Shown piece by piece: positions 34,526 through 42,094 of a stretch of 64,000 bases of DNA. Position 1 is the first letter of the stretch. Each line of letters begins with the position of its first letter. The position numbers were made by a program, and so were the translations under genes. The notes beneath the pieces were generated by a model. It saw only the letters and a list, made by a program, of their open reading frames with translations, did no database searches and was not told the DNA's origin. Source of the stretch: CAVQBC01 sp963710665 (GTDB taxonomy: Bacteria; Actinomycetota; Thermoleophilia; Solirubrobacterales; Solirubrobacteraceae); the NCBI GenBank assembly GCA_963710665.1, contig CAVQBC010000008.1, forward strand, positions 1,116,001-1,180,000, read 5' to 3'.

Positions 34526-34711
34526 ATGAGCGCGGACGCCCAGGAGACCTACGATCCCGGCCGCTGCAGCCCCTGCCGCGGGACCGGCCGCGTGATCTCG
34601 AACAAGGGCGGCACGCCGTCCGAGGTCGAGTGCCCGTGGTGCGAGGGCCAGGGGCGCTTCCTGGCCGAGCACGACGCGCAGGCCGCGCGCCGGCAGGCCG
34701 GCGACGCCTGA
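34526..34711 (+). CDS. Small DnaJ-type zinc-finger protein (61 residues)
   Basis: Two CxxCxGxG-like knuckles are visible (CSPCRGTG and CPWCEGQG) separated by about 17 residues, the arrangement of a DnaJ central-domain zinc site reduced to a single site. There is no J domain. It may be a stand-alone protein-interaction module. Confidence 0.7.
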   Translation: MSADAQETYDPGRCSPCRGTGRVISNKGGTPSEVECPWCEGQGRFLAEHDAQAARRQAGDA

Positions 34712-34718
34712 CGCGCCC

Positions 34719-35174
34719 CTAGCGCTCCTTGACGTCCAGCGTGCCGATCCGGCGATCGGCCTCGAGCAAGGTGATCGGGTACTGACCCGGAGCGTCCGCG
34801 AACAGCTCGAGCATCGCGGGAGACTCGGGATCGAGCGTCACGTGGTCGGTGAGGCCCTCGACGCTCACAGCGTCGATCACGTCGCCCTCGACCGTGATGT
34901 CGACGAGGTCGCCGACGCCGGCGTTGACGCGGCCGCGCTTGGCGCCCTCGTCGGCGGAGATCTCGGCGCTCACCGTCTTGACCTGCTTCGGCGCGCCTGA
35001 CGGCGCCGGCACCGGCGTCGCCCGCTCGACCGGCGCCGTGGGTGTCCGCGCCGGGCTCGGGGCGCTGGGCGCTCCGGTGCCGCGCGGGGTCGAGTCGCGC
35101 GGGGCCAGGCTGGCCGCCAACGCGGTGAGGCCCATGAGCACCGCGACGACGAGGAGCATGCGGCGACTGGGCAT
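34719..35174 (-). CDS. Secreted or membrane-anchored beta-sandwich (cupredoxin-like) protein
   Basis: The 151-residue product has an N-terminal signal or anchor (RRMLLVVAVLMGLTALAASLA), a Pro/Thr/Ala linker to about residue 65 and a C-terminal domain of about 85 residues (VNAGVGDLVDITVEGDVIDAVSVEG..PGQYPI) that reads like a cupredoxin fold. The copper ligands of true cupredoxins are not evident. Function unknown. A TAAGCT hexamer lies 6 bases before the ATG. Confidence 0.7.
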   Translation of the reverse strand: MPSRRMLLVVAVLMGLTALAASLAPRDSTPRGTGAPSAPSPARTPTAPVERATPVPAPSGAPKQVKTVSAEISADEGAKRGRVNAGVGDLVDITVEGDVIDAVSVEGLTDHVTLDPESPAMLELFADAPGQYPITLLEADRRIGTLDVKER

Positions 35175-35180
35175 GCACCG

Positions 35181-35186
35181 AGCTTA
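35181..35186 (-). promoter_or_regulatory. -10 hexamer TAAGCT for the cupredoxin-like gene
   Basis: It ends 6 bases before the ATG at 35174. Confidence 0.45.
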
Positions 35187-35232
35187 GTCGCCCGCCCGCG
35201 CACGAACGCCCGCGTGTTCGTGCGCCACCTCC

Positions 35233-35260
35233 TCAAGAAGGGGTGAAGGGGTGCCGATAT
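35233..35260 (+). promoter_or_regulatory. Sigma-28 (FliA/WhiG)-like promoter of pilA
   Basis: TCAAG (35233-35237), 15 bases, GCCGATAT (35253-35260). It matches the -10 core GCCGATA of FliA/WhiG sigma factors and predicts a transcript start near 35268, just before the structured leader of pilA. Confidence 0.65.
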
Positions 35261-35277
35261 ACCGGCTAGCCAGACCG

Positions 35278-35357
35278 CGGTGCAAGTGCGGATCACCCAG
35301 GAAGGGTGTGAAGCAAGACCACGGGGCTCCTTGACCGAGTCCGCCGGGTTGCCACCG
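35278..35357 (+). ncRNA. GEMM-like (c-di-GMP-I) riboswitch candidate in the pilA leader
   Basis: A three-way junction is seen. P1 pairs 35278-35285 with 35349-35357 (one bulge). A hairpin CACCC-AGGAA-GGGTG lies at 35294-35308. A second hairpin GGGCTC/GAGTCC lies at 35324-35342. Between the hairpins is GAAGCAAGACCACGGG, close to the GEMM core GACGCAAAGCCACGGG, and the 3' strand has GCCGGGTTGCC, which matches the GEMM 3' consensus. Differences fall at core positions near the ligand-stacking adenine, so ligand and family remain to be tested. The known link of GEMM riboswitches with pilin genes supports the call. Confidence 0.5.
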
Positions 35358-35430
35358 ACAAGTCATTGACGACCTACGGGCGGCACGGGACCGAGGACCT
35401 GGCTCAGATCAAACCCACAGGCCCATCGAT

Positions 35431-35443
35431 CCCTTCAGGAGGG
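35431..35443 (+). promoter_or_regulatory. Hairpin covering the pilA ribosome-binding site
   Basis: CCCTT-CAG-GAGGG pairs the Shine-Dalgarno with the bases just before it, 8 bases ahead of the pilA ATG. It could be the expression platform of the leader. Confidence 0.4.
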
Positions 35444-35451
35444 TTCACCAC

Positions 35452-35895
35452 ATGCTCAACAAGCTCCGTGAGCGCGCCCAGAGCGAGAAGGGTTTCACCC
35501 TGATCGAGCTTCTGGTCGTCATTCTGATCATCGGCATCCTCGCCGCGATCGCCATCCCCGCTTTCCTCGGCCAGCGTGCTCGTGCGCAGGACACCGAGGG
35601 CAAGGCCGCCGCTCGCCAGGCCCAGACGGCCATCGAGACCTGGTACACCGACAACCAGACGTACGCCGGCGTCGACGCGACCGGTACCCAGCTCAAGGAC
35701 ATCGAGGAGTCCCTGAAGTCGGACGCCGGCGCCACGCTGGCCGTCGCCGGCACGGGCGCGGGCACCTACAAGGTGACCGTCACCGCCGACAGCACGAACA
35801 CCTGGTCCATCGAGAAGAAGGCCGGGGGCACCGTCGATCGCACCTGCGTGCGGAACAACACCAAGGGCAGCTGCCCGGCCGGGCAGACCTGGTAG
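35452..35895 (+). CDS. pilA: Major type IV pilin PilA
   Basis: The 147-residue prepilin has a 14-residue leader (LNKLRERAQSEKG) cut before Phe15, giving the mature N-terminus FTLIELLVVILIIG with Glu5 (Glu19 of the precursor). The hydrophobic alpha-1 helix ends about residue 42, followed by a small globular domain with two cysteines (132 and 141) that can form the C-terminal disulfide loop. GGAGGG lies 8 bases before the ATG. The long leader, own promoter and own terminator show a separate, highly controlled transcript, as expected for the main pilus subunit. Confidence 0.95.
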   Translation: MLNKLRERAQSEKGFTLIELLVVILIIGILAAIAIPAFLGQRARAQDTEGKAAARQAQTAIETWYTDNQTYAGVDATGTQLKDIEESLKSDAGATLAVAGTGAGTYKVTVTADSTNTWSIEKKAGGTVDRTCVRNNTKGSCPAGQTW

Positions 35896-35930
35896 TCACA
35901 CTCCTGCCACCGTCACACCCACGCCGTTAC

Positions 35931-35960
35931 CGCGAAGCGGGCCTCCGGGCCCGCTTCGCG
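35931..35960 (+). terminator. Terminator of pilA
   Basis: A perfect 12-bp stem CGCGAAGCGGGC / GCCCGCTTCGCG with a 6-base loop, 35 bases after the pilA stop. Confidence 0.8.
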
Positions 35961-35990
35961 CCGTTAAGCGCCGACTCGACGATCGGCCGA

Positions 35991-36017
35991 TCAAGGGCCG
36001 CAGCGCCCGGCCGATCA
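35991..36017 (+). promoter_or_regulatory. Sigma-28-like promoter of the pilV/W/X operon
   Basis: TCAAG (35991-35995), 14 bases, GCCGATCA (36010-36017); the predicted start falls at or next to the ATG at 36026, giving a leaderless mRNA. Confidence 0.6.
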
Positions 36018-36025
36018 CCTCGGTG

Positions 36026-37477
36026 ATGTCAGACCGCGCGCATCACCGTCTCGCCGGCCAGGACGGCTTCGGGCTCATCGAGGTGCTGGTCACCGCCGTG
36101 CTCGTCGTCGTGATCGCCACCGGCGTGCTGGCCGCCCTCGACGCGGCCTCGCACGCCTCGGGGCGCACCAAGGCGCGCGACGCCGCCGCGACGCTCGCGC
36201 AGGCCGACCAGGAGCGCATGCGCACGATGACGCTCGCGCAGCTCTCCAACCTCGACGAGACGCAGCCCTCGCAGTCCTGCGACGAGGACGGGGGCACGTG
36301 CCTCACCTACCAGGTCAAATCGCGCGCGTATTGGGTGTCGGACAAGAGCGGCACCCAGACCTGCACGGGGACGAGCGCCCAGGTCAGCTACCTCAAGCTG
36401 GTCTCCACCGTCACCTGGCCCTCGATCGGCGCCCGCAAGCCCGTCGTGTCGGAGAGCATGCTGGCCCCGCGCGCGACCGCGCTGGCCGGCGACCAGGGGA
36501 GCCTCGCCGTCAAGCTGGTGCGCGCCGACGGCGTGACCCCGCTGGCCGGGGTGCAGGTCACGCTCACCGGGCCCAAGTCGCTCTCCGGGACCACCAACGC
36601 CCAGGGCTGCATCCTCTGGGGCTACCTGCCCGCCGGCAACGGCTACACGGTCTCCTTCAACCAGGCCGGGCACGTCGACGTCAACGGCGTCCAGAACGTC
36701 GCCGACCCCGTCGGCATCGTCGCCCAGTCGCTCAACAGCCGGACCTACCTCTACGACCGCTCCGCGACCGCGCGGGTGAGCTTCGCCTCGACGATCGGGA
36801 CGACCAAGTACACCGGCCAGGTCGCCGACGCCGTGACGCTCGGCCAGAGCCAGATGTCGCCGACGCAGCGGCTGGTCCCCGCGCCCGGCGGCACTGCGGT
36901 GCCCGGCATCGACACGCCCGCGCTGTTCCCGTTCAAGACCGGGTCGCCGGGCGGGCCCTACAGCATCTACGCCGGGGACTGCACCGCCGAGAACCCGGTC
37001 AACCAGACGCCGACCGCGGCGCCGTCGACCTTCGTGCCGAACCTGAACCCGGGCGACGCCAACGTCGCCACCGAGGTGCCGCTGCCGCCGCTGGACACGA
37101 AGATCACCGTGGACGGGCTGGCGCCCACCACGGGCAACGACGCGAAGCTGCGCGTCGTCCCGAAGACCGTCGGCTGCGTCAACCCGGCCTGGACCGCCGT
37201 CGCGCCGCTGCCGGCGATCACGTCCGGCGCAGCCGCCGACATCGGGCGCCCGCGGCTGCCGACCTCGAGCACGCCGGCCATCGGCTTCCCGTACGGCACC
37301 TACCGGGTGTGCGCGCAGGCGACGGTCGGAGGCACCACCTACCGGGCGGCCTACGACGCCGCGCTGACCACCGCCACCGGTGCCAAGGTGCCCGCGACGG
37401 GCACCCCCGGCGTCATCAACCTCAAGAGCACCACTCCGGGCCGCAGCACGGTCGGGACCTGCAATGCGGCGGTTTGA
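36026..37477 (+). CDS. PilV-like minor prepilin with large C-terminal region
   Basis: The 483-residue protein carries a prepilin N-terminus (SDRAHHRLAGQDG cut before FGLIEVLV, Glu5 present) and a hydrophobic helix to about residue 42. After a 100-residue pilin-like part comes an Ig/carboxypeptidase-regulatory-like domain (GSLAVKLVRADGVTPLAGVQVTLTGP) and a further 250 residues. This is much longer than usual PilV and suggests a tip or adhesin role. It overlaps pilW by 14 bases. Confidence 0.85.
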   Translation: MSDRAHHRLAGQDGFGLIEVLVTAVLVVVIATGVLAALDAASHASGRTKARDAAATLAQADQERMRTMTLAQLSNLDETQPSQSCDEDGGTCLTYQVKSRAYWVSDKSGTQTCTGTSAQVSYLKLVSTVTWPSIGARKPVVSESMLAPRATALAGDQGSLAVKLVRADGVTPLAGVQVTLTGPKSLSGTTNAQGCILWGYLPAGNGYTVSFNQAGHVDVNGVQNVADPVGIVAQSLNSRTYLYDRSATARVSFASTIGTTKYTGQVADAVTLGQSQMSPTQRLVPAPGGTAVPGIDTPALFPFKTGSPGGPYSIYAGDCTAENPVNQTPTAAPSTFVPNLNPGDANVATEVPLPPLDTKITVDGLAPTTGNDAKLRVVPKTVGCVNPAWTAVAPLPAITSGAAADIGRPRLPTSSTPAIGFPYGTYRVCAQATVGGTTYRAAYDAALTTATGAKVPATGTPGVINLKSTTPGRSTVGTCNAAV

Positions 37478-38180
37478 CGACCAGCGGGGCTTCACGCTCG
37501 TCGAGCTCCTCGTCGCGTGCATGCTCGGGATGATCGTGCTGATCGCGATCTTCGGCCTGGTGGACACCACCAACCGGACGACGAGCCGGATCACCCAGCG
37601 CGTCGACGCCTCGCAGCGCGGTCGCACGGCGATGGAGCAGACGACGCAGGCGCTGCGCTCGATCGTGTGCGTCAAGGAGCCCGCCGCCGTGGCGCCCCGC
37701 GTCATCCAGTCCGGCGACAACCAGCAGATCACCGTCTACACGCAGCTCCAGAAGGCCCCGGCCGGGCAGGCCTCGCCGAGCGCGCCGGTCACCGAGCGCC
37801 GCGAGTACCGGTATGACGCGGCGGCCGACACGCTCAACGAGACCGTGTGGGCGGGCGCCGGCACGCTGCCCGACCTGACCTTCCCCGCCGCCGCCACCCG
37901 CCGGCGTTCGGTGCTCACCAACGTGGCCGAGCCGCCCGGCGGCCGGGTCTTCACCTACTACGCCTACAAGGCCGACGGGACGATCGACCCCACGCCGCTG
38001 GCGACCCCGCTCTCGGTCGCCAATCTCGCCCGGGTCGTCCGCGTCCGCGTGAGCTTCGTCAGCCGCCCGAGCGACGGAGGGCGGCTGCGCGCGGTGCAGG
38101 CCCCGTTCCAGAACTTCATCTCGATGCGCCTTCCCGTCGACCCCTCGGCCCCAGGAGACGGCCCCTCATGCTCGATCTGA
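37464..38180 (+). CDS. PilW-like minor prepilin
   Basis: The 238-residue protein has a 9-residue leader (MRRFDDQRG) and mature start FTLVELLVACMLG with Glu5, an alpha helix to about residue 38 and a globular part. It lies between the pilV-like and pilX-like genes, overlapping both (14 and 13 bases), so the three are made together, as in the minor-pilin priming complex. Confidence 0.87.
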   Translation: MRRFDDQRGFTLVELLVACMLGMIVLIAIFGLVDTTNRTTSRITQRVDASQRGRTAMEQTTQALRSIVCVKEPAAVAPRVIQSGDNQQITVYTQLQKAPAGQASPSAPVTERREYRYDAAADTLNETVWAGAGTLPDLTFPAAATRRRSVLTNVAEPPGGRVFTYYAYKADGTIDPTPLATPLSVANLARVVRVRVSFVSRPSDGGRLRAVQAPFQNFISMRLPVDPSAPGDGPSCSI

Positions 38181-39940
38181 TGCGCTGTGCCGTCCGCGAC
38201 GAGCGCGGGTTCACCATGATCGCCGCGATGGGCGCGATGCTGGTCGTGCTCTCGCTGAGCGCCGCCGCCTTCGCGGTCGCCAACGGCGACATCCGCGTCG
38301 CGCGCGCCAGCGGCGAGCAGAAGACCGCCTACGCCGCCGCCGAGGCGGGGGTCGCCGACTACCTCTACCACCTCAACCAGAACCCGAACTACTGGTCGCT
38401 GTGCACCGACGTGCCGGCGCCCGACGGCCAGCCCTACGCGCCGGTCAACCAGGCGTGGAACGGCACGGGCACAGACCCGCGCAACTGGCGCAAGCTCGCG
38501 GAGTCCGGCGCCGAGTACACGATCGAGCTGCTGCCGGCCCAGGGCAAGGCCAGCTGCGACAAGGACGACCCGGCGGGCTCGATGCTCGACTCCAACAACG
38601 CCGTTCCGCATCCGCGCGACCGGGCGCACGAGCGCGAGCTCGAAGGTCAAGCGGAGCATCATCGCGACCTTCAAGGCCAAGAGCTTCCTCGACTTCCTCT
38701 ACTTCACCCAGATCGAGGCGCAGGACCCCGTGGTGTGGACGAAGCTCAACAGCTGCGGCGGCACCCCCTCCAGCGAGGTCACGCCGGCCTGCTACCCGAC
38801 GCGCGGGCAGGACCTCGGCGGCGGCGTGCGCGGCCCCGACCTCGCGGCGTGGGGCGCCCAGCAGTGCTCGAAGTACTGGCGGCCGCCGGGCCGGCGCGGG
38901 AGCGCGGGCTTCCCCGGCCAGATCCAGATCGGCGGCACGTGGCGCGACTACCCGGTCCGCTGCACCGAGATCATCTTCGGCGACGGTGAGAACATCGAGG
39001 GGCCGTTCCACACCAACGACGGCATCAACGTCTGCGACGACCCCGTGTTCGGCCGCGACGCCAACGACCGCATCGAGGTCTCGGCCGCGGCGGGCGCGAC
39101 CCCCGACCAGGAGCCCTACCGCGCCTCGCCCGGCTGCTCCGCGGACCCCGACTTCAAGGGGACGTGGACTCCGGGCTCGCCCGAGCTCGACCCGCCGCAG
39201 ACGAACTCCGAGCTCAAGAAGGACGCCACGTATCTCTTCCAGGGCGCTACGAAATCGTGCTGAACGCCGACGGGACCATGACCGTCACCAACCACAACCA
39301 GACGCCGCGGACCTCGACCGTGGCCCAGCCCACCGACGGCGTCATCTACGTCGAGGCGAGCGCCTGCGAGGCGCCCTACGACCCGTACGTGCCGAAGGTC
39401 TACGACGGGACCACGGCGACCAACAGCGGCTGCGGCAGCGTCTCGGTACAGGGCACCTACACGAAGAACCTCACCATCGGCGCCGACGAGGACATCGTCG
39501 TCACCGACGACCTGCGCAAGAGCGGCAACGTCCTCATGGGGCTGATCGCGAACAACTTCGTGCGGGTCGGCCACCCTTCGTTCTTCGACACGAGCGGCAG
39601 CGCGCAGTGGGACAGCGTCGCCGGCGCGAACACGCCGAAGTGCCGCAACAACGGGACGCCGACGGCGAACGTCACCATCGAGGCGGCCATCCTCGCGCTG
39701 AACCGCTCCTTCATGGTCGACCGCTACGGCTGCGGCGGCGGGCTCGGCCAGCTCAACGTCATCGGCGCGATCGCCCAGAAGTTCCGCGGTGTGGTCGGGG
39801 TCGGCAACGGCGCGAGCGGCTTCATCAAGAACTACAAGTACGACAACCGGCTGCGCTTCCGCTCGCCGCCGAAGTTCATCAAGCCCGAGAACGCCGCCTG
39901 GGACGTCACGCGGCAGGTGGAGCAGAGCCCGGCGCGCTGA
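38168..39940 (+). pseudogene. PilX/GspK-position prepilin-like protein with two frameshifts
   Basis: Begins LDLMRCAVRDERG / FTMIAAMGAMLVVLS, a prepilin-like N-terminus that lacks Glu5 (Ala instead), as in GspK/PilX. The reading frame shifts near 38597-38603 (after SMLDSNN, continuing as PFRIRATGRTSASS) and shifts back near 39240, where GGCGCTACG would be in frame as GGCCGCTACG (TYLFQG then RYEIVLNADG). If corrected the protein has about 590 residues with several Cys pairs and a large C-terminal region (DEDIVVTDDLRKSGN.., VNVTIEAAILAL-like). The two shifts restore the original frame, and the flanking segments remain well formed, so errors in the sequence are likely. Confidence 0.8.
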
Positions 39941-39981
39941 GCCCGGATCCGCCGGAACATCGGTGGATCCGGACTGAGCGC
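39934..39981 (+). terminator. Hairpin terminator after the pilX-like gene
   Basis: A 21-bp stem with two mismatches and one G-U pair, loop GAACAT, overlaps the pilX-like stop codon. Its core CCGGATCC..GGATCCGG matches the arms of the large inverted repeat at 41876-42035. Confidence 0.7.
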
Positions 39982-39982
39982 C

Positions 39983-40010
39983 TCAAGTGCGGCCGCCGGG
40001 CGACCGATTA
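39983..40010 (+). promoter_or_regulatory. Sigma-28-like promoter of pilM
   Basis: TCAAG (39983-39987), 15 bases, ACCGATTA (40003-40010), a 6-of-8 match, ending 9 bases before the pilM ATG. Confidence 0.45.
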
Positions 40011-40019
40011 CACGAAGCG

Positions 40020-41084
40020 ATGCCGCTCTCACTCCCCAAGCGCCGCGCCAAGCGCCCCTCCGTCGTCGGGCTCGACCTCGAGCCGAGCCACATCGCCGCC
40101 GCCGAGGTCACCCTCAACGGCTCGCTGAAGATCGACCGCGCCGCCGTGGCGCCGCTCGACGGCCGCATGCTGCGCGACGGCGAGCTCTCCGATCCCGACG
40201 GACTGGCGGCCGCGATCTCGGAGCTGTTCGAGAGCCATCAGCTCGGCCGGCGCGTGCGCATCGGGCTCGCGCACCAGCGGGTCGTGGTCCGTACGCTCGA
40301 CCTCCCGCGCCTGGAGGACCGCAAGGCCCTCGACTCCGCCGTCCGCCTGCAGGCGCCGGACCACATCCCGATGCCGATGGACGAGGCGATCTTCGACTAC
40401 CAGGTCCTCGGGCCGGTCGACACCACCGCCGGCCCGCGCACCCGCGTGGTCGTCGTGGCCGTCCGCCGCGAGACGGTGGACCGGCTGGTGGGCGTCGTCC
40501 GCCAGGCCAAGCTGGACCTCGTCGGCATCGACCTCTCGGCCTTCGCCATGCTGCGCTCGCTCGACGTCACGCCGGTCGAGGACGGGGAGGCGGTCCTCTA
40601 CGCGAACGTCGGCGGGCTGATCAACCTCGCCGTCGCCTCGGGCCGCTCCTGCCTGTTCACCCGCACCGCGCCCGGCGGCCTCGAGGCGCTCGCCTTCACG
40701 CTCGCCGACCAGTGCTCGCTCACGCTCGAGCACGCCCGCCAGTGGCTCCGGCACGTCGGGACCGCGGCGCCGCTCGAGGAGATCGAGGGCGAGGCCACCA
40801 TCGTGTCCGCCGCCCGCTCCGTGCTGCTCGACGGCGCCCACGAGGTCGCCGACACGATGCGCAACACGCTGAACTTCTACCGCACCCAGGACCACGCCGA
40901 GCCGGTCGGCCGCGCCGTGATCACCGGCCCCGCGGCCACGGTGCCCGGGTTCGCCGAGTCGGTCGCCGCCGAGCTGCGGCTCCCGGTCGAGGCGGCCGGC
41001 GTCGAGGCCACCGCGGAGCTCGAGGGCGTCCCGCTCGAGCGCCTCGTGGTCGCCGCCGGCCTTGCGGTGCACGAGCGTCCCTGA
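40020..41084 (+). CDS. pilM: Type IV pilus assembly protein PilM (actin-like ATPase)
   Basis: Cytoplasmic FtsA/actin-like protein that binds PilN and links it to the motor. The 354 residues begin MPLSLPKRRAKRPSVVGLDLEPSHIAAAEV, where VGLDLEPS is the phosphate-1 loop, and include VVVVAVRRETVD and a late phosphate-2-like region (AVITGPAATVPGF). The ATG at 40020 follows the promoter by 9 bases; the frame upstream of it overlaps the promoter. Confidence 0.9.
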   Translation: MPLSLPKRRAKRPSVVGLDLEPSHIAAAEVTLNGSLKIDRAAVAPLDGRMLRDGELSDPDGLAAAISELFESHQLGRRVRIGLAHQRVVVRTLDLPRLEDRKALDSAVRLQAPDHIPMPMDEAIFDYQVLGPVDTTAGPRTRVVVVAVRRETVDRLVGVVRQAKLDLVGIDLSAFAMLRSLDVTPVEDGEAVLYANVGGLINLAVASGRSCLFTRTAPGGLEALAFTLADQCSLTLEHARQWLRHVGTAAPLEEIEGEATIVSAARSVLLDGAHEVADTMRNTLNFYRTQDHAEPVGRAVITGPAATVPGFAESVAAELRLPVEAAGVEATAELEGVPLERLVVAAGLAVHERP

Positions 41085-41100
41085 GCGGCGGATCCCGGGG

Positions 41101-41106
41101 TAGGGT
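41101..41106 (+). promoter_or_regulatory. Possible -10 TAGGGT for the prepilin peptidase gene
   Basis: It ends 11 bases before the ATG at 41118, leaving a leader of only a few bases. Confidence 0.35.
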
Positions 41107-41117
41107 GGCGCTCTGAG

Positions 41118-41876
41118 ATGACCCTCGTCGCGGTCCTCCTCGCGGGTTGCCTCGGCGCGGCGATCGGCTCGTTCCTCAACGTCGTCATCTGGCGGCTGCC
41201 GCGCGGCGAGAGCGTCGTCGCGCCGCGGTCGAGCTGCCCGCAGTGCGCCACGCCGATCCGCGCCCGGGACAACGTCCCGGTGCTGTCGTGGGCGCTGCTG
41301 CGCGGCCGCTGCCGGGACTGCAAGGCCGCGATCTCCCCCCGCTACCCGGTGATCGAGGCGCTGACCGCGCTGCTGTGCGTCGCCGTCGTGGTCGTCCTCG
41401 GTCCCGGAACCCAGGCGTGGCTCGCGCTCGCGCTCGTGCTGCTGCTCGTGCCGGTGACGTTCATCGACCTCGACCACCGCATCATCCCCAACGTGCTGAT
41501 GGCCATCGGGGCGGTGAGCGCGCTGGCGCTCGTGGCCGTCCTGCAACCCGATGCGCTCGTCGAGCATCTCCTCGCAGCCGCGGGAGCCGGCGGCTTCCTG
41601 CTCGTCGCGGCGGTCGCCTATCCGGCCGGGATGGGCATGGGGGACGTCAAGCTCGCCGCGGTGCTCGGGCTGTTCCTCGGCACGGCTGTGGCGCCCGCCA
41701 TGTTCGTCGCCATGCTCGCCGGTTCCGTCGTGGGGGCGCTGATCATCGCGCGCAAGGGCGCGAAGGAAGGCCGCAAGACGGCCATCCCGTTCGGCCCCTA
41801 CCTCGCCTTCGGCGCCCTCGTGGGCGCGCTGTACGGCGACGCGATGGTCGACTGGTACCTGCGCACCTTCGTCTAA
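41118..41876 (+). CDS. pilD: Prepilin peptidase and N-methyltransferase PilD
   Basis: Membrane aspartyl peptidase that cuts prepilin leaders after Gly and methylates the new N-terminus. The 252-residue protein has the N-terminal methylase-associated domain with a zinc site CPQC..CRDC (about 36-61), about seven transmembrane helices, and the catalytic aspartates in FIDLDHRIIPN and GMGMGDVKL. It should process the four prepilin-like products in this window. Confidence 0.94.
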   Translation: MTLVAVLLAGCLGAAIGSFLNVVIWRLPRGESVVAPRSSCPQCATPIRARDNVPVLSWALLRGRCRDCKAAISPRYPVIEALTALLCVAVVVVLGPGTQAWLALALVLLLVPVTFIDLDHRIIPNVLMAIGAVSALALVAVLQPDALVEHLLAAAGAGGFLLVAAVAYPAGMGMGDVKLAAVLGLFLGTAVAPAMFVAMLAGSVVGALIIARKGAKEGRKTAIPFGPYLAFGALVGALYGDAMVDWYLRTFV

Positions 41877-42035
41877 GCCCGGATCCACCGATACCCGCGG
41901 CGCCTCGCCACCGTGGCCCTTCGCCAGTGCCGATCGGCCGCGACCCAGGTGGGTGACCACATGGATGCGCGGCCGATCGACTCTGGCTCGACCCACGGCG
42001 CCGAGGCATCCACGGATCATCGGTGGATCCGGGCT
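41876..42035. repeat. 160-bp nested inverted repeat
   Basis: Perfect 17-bp arms (41876-41892 and 42019-42035) enclose a second perfect 12-bp pair (41931-41942 and 41968-41979), with partial complementarity in between (GCCTCG/CGAGGC, CCGTGG/CCACGG). Both halves together are nearly self-complementary along about 67 bases. No ORF fills it. The outer arm core CCCGGATCCACCGAT recurs in the hairpin at 39934-39981. It starts at the end of pilD and lies between pilD and the pilN promoter. Confidence 0.75.
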
Positions 42036-42060
42036 GATCGTCTCTGACGCCGGGGCGCTC

Positions 42061-42087
42061 TCAAGCGCCCTGGGGCGGTGCCGATAA
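42061..42087 (+). promoter_or_regulatory. Sigma-28-like promoter of the pilN operon
   Basis: TCAAG (42061-42065), 14 bases, GCCGATAA (42080-42087), the full -10 consensus, ending 7 bases before the GTG at 42095, so leaderless. Confidence 0.7.
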
Positions 42088-42094
42088 CCGGGTC

